Part shown: positions 30,551 to 34,527 of the stretch, in pieces
How positions within the stretch are numbered: position 1 is the stretch's first letter
How the letters are laid out: the number at the start of each line of letters is the position of its first letter
Assembly: GCF_944380975.1 (NCBI RefSeq)
Contig: NZ_CALWJK010000022.1
Location: 1 to 34,527, forward strand
DNA length: 34,527 nucleotides
Origin: an uncultured Agathobaculum sp.
GTDB lineage: Bacteria > Bacillota > Clostridia > Oscillospirales > Butyricicoccaceae
Direction: 5' to 3'
Notes under the pieces: generated by a model
The model's database searches: none
Seen by the model: the letters and a program-made list of their open reading frames with translations, nothing else
What the model was told of the DNA's origin: nothing
Position numbers and translations under genes: made by a program

Positions 30551-33529
30551 GTGAGGGAAAACAGATTGATGGAGGTACGGTATCAGGACAGTGCGCAGGG
30601 CATCATGCTCACCGGCTATGCGGACACAGTAATTGCAGATCCGCAGTACAGGCTGGTCGGTATCCGCTTTGGCGGCTATCCCGAGATGGTGCAGGGCATG
30701 TCTGCTGCGATTTGCGGTGGCGCCACGGTCACCATATCCGCAGAGGAACAAACGTATGTGCTGACCGCAGAACGTGGACGGTATCGGAAAACGCTGATCC
30801 ATGAGGGTTCGTACACGGTAGCAACCATTCTGTGGGATGACAAAAGCGTCAGCAGGAACATGTCGGAGAACAAGAACGAGGAGAATGCCGATGATTCGGA
30901 AAGAAGAAATGAAGGAAGTCAGACACGGGAAGCCTATTTGCTCTGCGCAGCAGGGGATCAAGATGCGTTATTTCACGAAATAGATCGTGTCAGCACGATC
31001 CCTATGATCCCGCAGTTCGCGGATTACCTGATCGCAGAGCTGCAGGCACGGAACATTCTCACCAGATGCCTTGTGCGGACAGTGTACGAGCCGTTCGAGG
31101 CATGGCAGCTTACCTGCACACCGGAAGATCAGAATATTGCGGATGTGGTGACAAGCGGCCTCAAAAGCGGCGAGATCCGCATACCTGGCACGCAAGACGG
31201 CCAAACAGACGCCTTTCGTGAGATTGGCGGCGTTGCAAGCTATCTGAATGCGTTCGGATCTGTCATTGCCGCCCGTATCCGTGGGCAGTTTGACCCGCTG
31301 TATGACCCGGCAACAGAGCCGTTGTCAGAAGCCGTACTGGAGTTGAACCGCTATGTTGAACAGACGGCCGGTTATCCCTTGTATGGCGCGCAGCTTGCGG
31401 CAGCGGAAGCGCTGCGCCGTAGATTGCAGAAAGACAAGCTCGGGCTGCTGATCGCGGAATGCGGCAGCGGAAAAAGCAAGGTCGGCAGTCTGGCGTTGCA
31501 GGCGTATTTTCTGCAGAAGCAGCGGAAGTGCCTGCACATCGTCCTTTGTCCGTCCCACATGACGGGCAAATGGGTACGGGAGCTGGATGAAACCATTCCG
31601 GATTCGCTGTCTGCGGTCGTGCAATCGCCGGAAGACTTTGACGCCCTCTATGCGGAATATGTCCGCGGCAGCCGAACGGTCTTTGCCGTACTGTCCAAGG
31701 AAACCGCGCGGGATGGCTATATGCGCCGACCGGCGGTGCGCTGGAACGTGATAAAGCGTGGCTTTACCTGCCCGGACTGCGGCAGTGTAATCCAGATGGA
31801 ATTTCTGGACTGCGGCAAAAAGACGCTGATAGACGCGACATCGGACTACTTCCGTACCGAGACCCGCGCCAACCGCAAGTGCGAATGCTGCGGCGCTGTC
31901 CTTTGGACGGCCACCACCGCGGAGGAGCAGAGCGAATGGGTACGCATCAGCCATGTAGGCTATATCCATCGCCGATTTGCCGGACAGGCATTAAAGGCCT
32001 GCAAAACCGCGGCTGCGAAAAAGCAGTTGGAGGAACTGGGGCGAAACCCAAACCGCTTCATGACCGCCCGCGGCGCCTGCCGCCGGTTTCCGCTCAGTAC
32101 CTATATCAAAAATAAGTACAGCGGCAAAATAGACGGCTTAATTGCGGATGAGCTGCACCAGTTTGCAGCGAACAGCGGACAAGGCGACGCAATGGGCGAG
32201 CTGTTTGCCGCCGCAAAGAAGTGCATCGGCATGACGGCGACCCTGATCAACGGCTATGCGTCGGGTATTTTCTATCTGCTGTACCGCACCTGTTCGCAGC
32301 TGATGCAGCAGGACGGACAGGCCTTCGCTTCCCAATCGCACTTTGCGCAGGAATACGGCGTAATCGAGGACACCTATACAGTGACAGAAGGCGGATACAA
32401 TTCCAACCGTCGTGCGGTCAAGCGAAAAAGGCGCTCCCGACAGCGGCCCGGCGTATCGCCGCTCGTGTACAGCCGTTTCCTGCTGGAAAGCGGCGTATTC
32501 CTCACCCTGATGGATATGGGTAAGGAACTGCCGGAGTACGAGGAAATCCCTGTGCCCCTCTCACTGCCGCAGAATCAGTATCAGGCGTATGAGCAGCTGG
32601 AGAAGAGTTTTCAGGCGCTTTTCAAGGATCGCAGCCGGGAAGGCCGCAAGTTGGCGCAAAAGCTGCTGTCTGTTTACCTCAATCTGCTGATGGCCTATCC
32701 GGATCAGCCGTATGGACATAAGCCGATCGTGCATCCGGCCACCGCAGATCCGATTTTGATACCAGAGGACAGCGGTTCGCCTATGGACGAAACCGAAAAG
32801 GATGCAAGGGCGATTGAGATCATCCGGGGCAAGGTTGCCGCCGGGGAGCGCGTGCTGCTCTACGTCAACTGGGTGCGTCTGGATACTCGGACACGCCTAA
32901 AGCGCTTTCTCACGGATGCCGGCATCCGCGCCGAGATCATGGAGGACAATGTGCCGCCGCGGAAACGCGAGGCATGGGTGGCAGAAAAGCTTCGCCAAGG
33001 GATGCAGGTGATGATCACCAATCCAAGCCTGGTCGAAACCGGGCTGGATCTCAATGACTTCACCACGCTGATCTTCTACGACATCGCATTCAAGCTGTTC
33101 ACGTTCCGGCAGGCAAGCCGCAGGTCATGGCGCATCAACCAGACCGCGCCGCGGGTGGAGGTCTACATCTTGTACTACCGCCATACCATGCAGGAGCGTG
33201 CCGTCCGGCTGATGGCCTCCAAGCTGTCGGTCGCCGGCATCATCGAAGGCGGCGTCATGACGGATGAAGGCCTGGCGGCGATGAGCGAAAGCGAGGATAT
33301 GATGTCCGTGCTGGCAAAAGAGCTGGCCGAAGGCATCCGGCATGAGAATGCCGTAGCGGACATCGCTGCCTCCTTCCGCAAGATGGCCGTGCTTCACCCG
33401 GTGCACAAACAAACCGAACAGAAAGCAGAACAGAAACCAGAAAGTACACCCGTACAGAGAAAAACGATACCGATGATACAGCCTGTGCAGGAGCCGGAAC
33501 AGCTATCGCTCTGGGAGCTGGCAGGCTAA
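30551..33529 (+). CDS. SF2 DExH helicase with internal zinc fingers
   Basis: The protein has 992 aa from the GTG at 30551, ten bases after GGAGG; the ATG at 30549 is followed at once by TGA. Residues 1-110 form a beta-rich N-terminal domain. Motif I is AECGSGKSK (about 301-309). FTCPDCGS and a second Cys pair CECCG form a zinc module (about 405-450). Motif II is ADELHQF (about 531), motif III GMTATL (about 560). The C-terminal RecA domain includes VMITNPSLVETGLDLNDF and motif VI RQASRRSWRINQ (about 850). The zinc module between motifs I and II is unusual. It most resembles DEAD/DEAH helicases annotated on large Clostridia elements and is expected to unwind or remodel replication and recombination intermediates. 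The clamp gene follows after 14 bases. Confidence 0.9.
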   Translation: MRENRLMEVRYQDSAQGIMLTGYADTVIADPQYRLVGIRFGGYPEMVQGMSAAICGGATVTISAEEQTYVLTAERGRYRKTLIHEGSYTVATILWDDKSVSRNMSENKNEENADDSERRNEGSQTREAYLLCAAGDQDALFHEIDRVSTIPMIPQFADYLIAELQARNILTRCLVRTVYEPFEAWQLTCTPEDQNIADVVTSGLKSGEIRIPGTQDGQTDAFREIGGVASYLNAFGSVIAARIRGQFDPLYDPATEPLSEAVLELNRYVEQTAGYPLYGAQLAAAEALRRRLQKDKLGLLIAECGSGKSKVGSLALQAYFLQKQRKCLHIVLCPSHMTGKWVRELDETIPDSLSAVVQSPEDFDALYAEYVRGSRTVFAVLSKETARDGYMRRPAVRWNVIKRGFTCPDCGSVIQMEFLDCGKKTLIDATSDYFRTETRANRKCECCGAVLWTATTAEEQSEWVRISHVGYIHRRFAGQALKACKTAAAKKQLEELGRNPNRFMTARGACRRFPLSTYIKNKYSGKIDGLIADELHQFAANSGQGDAMGELFAAAKKCIGMTATLINGYASGIFYLLYRTCSQLMQQDGQAFASQSHFAQEYGVIEDTYTVTEGGYNSNRRAVKRKRRSRQRPGVSPLVYSRFLLESGVFLTLMDMGKELPEYEEIPVPLSLPQNQYQAYEQLEKSFQALFKDRSREGRKLAQKLLSVYLNLLMAYPDQPYGHKPIVHPATADPILIPEDSGSPMDETEKDARAIEIIRGKVAAGERVLLYVNWVRLDTRTRLKRFLTDAGIRAEIMEDNVPPRKREAWVAEKLRQGMQVMITNPSLVETGLDLNDFTTLIFYDIAFKLFTFRQASRRSWRINQTAPRVEVYILYYRHTMQERAVRLMASKLSVAGIIEGGVMTDEGLAAMSESEDMMSVLAKELAEGIRHENAVADIAASFRKMAVLHPVHKQTEQKAEQKPESTPVQRKTIPMIQPVQEPEQLSLWELAG

Positions 33530-33543
33530 AGGAGAGGATAAAT

Positions 33544-34527
33544 ATGCGTTTTACAGCAAATCGTTCCGAATTGCTGCCAATCATCCGGCGGTGCAGCCTG
33601 ACGATCGGCCGGTATTTTGAATCCCGTGAGCGGTCTTGCGTCCTGATGGAAGCAGACGCCAAAACCAACACCGTCATGTTTACGGCGCGCAGCAAAGGCT
33701 GTATGCTGCAAATCCGGCACGGCTGCCGCGTGGAGCAGGAAGGAAAAGCGCTGTTGTTTGCCGCCATCTTTCAGCGGATGCTGGAGCTGTTTGCGGACGA
33801 AGCGACAACGGTCGCAACAGATGACCGGCGGATCGAGGTGCGCAATGCCAAATCGGCCTATGATTTTGCGCTCCTGGATGTGAGCCAGTATCCCAAGGCA
33901 GAACAGTCCGCCCCGGAGCAGCTGCTGGACTGTGAGAAGCTGAACGAAATCAGCACCAAGGTGTTGTTTTCGGCAGCGCGCGGTGACAGTATCCGGCCGC
34001 AGCTCAAGTGTGTGCGTCTGCGCGTCCACGACGGGCGCTGCAGCGGCTCCAGCTGCGACGGCATTCGGCTCACAGTGGCAAGCGCCACAGCAGCGCAGAA
34101 CGCGCCGCTGGACATGCTGATCGAAGCAGATGTGATGAAGACCCTGCTCACCGTATTCCGCGGCATTCCGCACTGCAAGATCGGTATCCGCGAAGGGACC
34201 GTGCTGTTTCTCGGTCCCGGCCTGGTGTTTACCGCATCGCTTGCAAGCTGTGGCGCACTCAATCTGGACGCGCTGCTGAGCAGTTTCCAGGCAGCAAGTA
34301 AGCTGCAAATAGACGGCGCTGCATTCAGTGCGGAGCTTCGCCGGATCGGCATTGGCCATTCGGCAGGCGCCAGCGTGATTTTGCAGACGGCGAGCGGTGT
34401 GCTGCGTTTATCTTATTTCAGTGCAGACAAACAGCCGCTTACCAGCGTTTCGGAGGTGCCCGCAGAGATCGACATGCCGCTGCCAAAGAAGGGCTTCTGC
34501 TACAACTATTCCTATTTGCGGGAGGCC
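33544..34527 (+). CDS. dnaN: DNA polymerase III beta subunit-like sliding clamp, 3' end cut by window
   Basis: 328 codons are present; start after AGGAGAGG. The N-terminus MRFTANRSELLPIIRRCSLT matches the first clamp domain. Further domain-like repeats follow (FAAIFQRMLELFADE with RIEVRNAKSAYDFALLD in domain 1, and LLDCEKLNEISTKVLFSAA opening domain 2). It is divergent from chromosomal clamps and rich in Ser/Ala/Cys. DnaN rings tether polymerases to DNA. A mobile-element copy suggests recruitment of a replicative polymerase to the element or replacement of the host clamp. It is co-directional with the helicase gene, 14 bases apart. Confidence 0.82.
   Translation, partial: MRFTANRSELLPIIRRCSLTIGRYFESRERSCVLMEADAKTNTVMFTARSKGCMLQIRHGCRVEQEGKALLFAAIFQRMLELFADEATTVATDDRRIEVRNAKSAYDFALLDVSQYPKAEQSAPEQLLDCEKLNEISTKVLFSAARGDSIRPQLKCVRLRVHDGRCSGSSCDGIRLTVASATAAQNAPLDMLIEADVMKTLLTVFRGIPHCKIGIREGTVLFLGPGLVFTASLASCGALNLDALLSSFQAASKLQIDGAAFSAELRRIGIGHSAGASVILQTASGVLRLSYFSADKQPLTSVSEVPAEIDMPLPKKGFCYNYSYLREA

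Noticed and set aside
1-34527. CRISPR array, tRNA or rRNA genes
   Set aside because: No regularly spaced repeats and no cloverleaf or rRNA-like sequence were noticed on either strand by eye.

Overview
The window looks like part of a large mobile element (integrative element or big plasmid) in a gut-type Clostridia/Firmicutes genome. Supporting signs are strong AGGAGG-type ribosome binding sites, a mix of GC-rich backbone genes and AT-rich cargo, Oscillospiraceae/Lachnospiraceae-like S-layer and chemotaxis proteins, and remnants of serine recombinases, a tyrosine recombinase and an IS21-type element. No tRNA, rRNA or CRISPR array was seen, and no conjugation (relaxase/T4SS) gene is visible, so the transfer mode is unknown.

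Layout. 1-403: frameshifted end of a large serine recombinase (minus strand). 493-3106: five small plus-strand genes, each with its own ribosome binding site, of unrecognised families; they resemble a cassette array of orphan immunity-type proteins, and one appears to need a -1 frameshift at an A_AAA_AAC site. 3274-4237: a strong bidirectional hairpin, then decayed minus-strand fragments including a glucose-type PTS EIIA piece. 4242-4470: a 229-bp leader, repeated at 30315-30540 with a 167-bp core identical by eye. It holds a promoter-like pair, tandem 11-bp repeats, a GC-rich hairpin and an intrinsic-terminator-like hairpin just before the ribosome binding site.

4479-14374 is the first backbone operon, tightly packed: a JAMM/JAB isopeptidase-like protein, a ThiF/E1-like adenylyltransferase, a DNA-methyltransferase-like protein, a 'plasmid-related' small protein, two unknowns, a PRTRC-B/Prok-E2_D-like protein, a Rad52/Rad22-type annealing protein, a short Rad50/SMC-like ATPase with a zinc hook, a CHC2 zinc-finger/Toprim-like primase and a conserved protein of unknown function. 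30551 to the right edge is the second operon behind the same leader: a zinc-finger-containing SF2 helicase and a DnaN-type sliding clamp. Together these look like a self-encoded replication/recombination toolkit carrying a ubiquitin-like E1-E2-JAB cassette (PRTRC-like). This is the most interesting system in the window.

14417-30314 is cargo. It contains three uncharacterised proteins and a decayed paralogue, a tyrosine recombinase remnant, a set of 22-bp palindromic sites around the promoter of an S-layer-homology surface protein, a methyl-accepting chemotaxis protein, a recombinase scrap, an AT-rich secreted/membrane protein pair with an operator-like palindrome, a class I methyltransferase, a divergent HxlR regulator/flavodoxin pair and a decayed IS21 element. 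The 3' end of the last backbone gene (13385-14374) recurs twice inside the cargo (20630-21250 and 24047-24201), suggesting that cargo was added repeatedly at the end of that gene.
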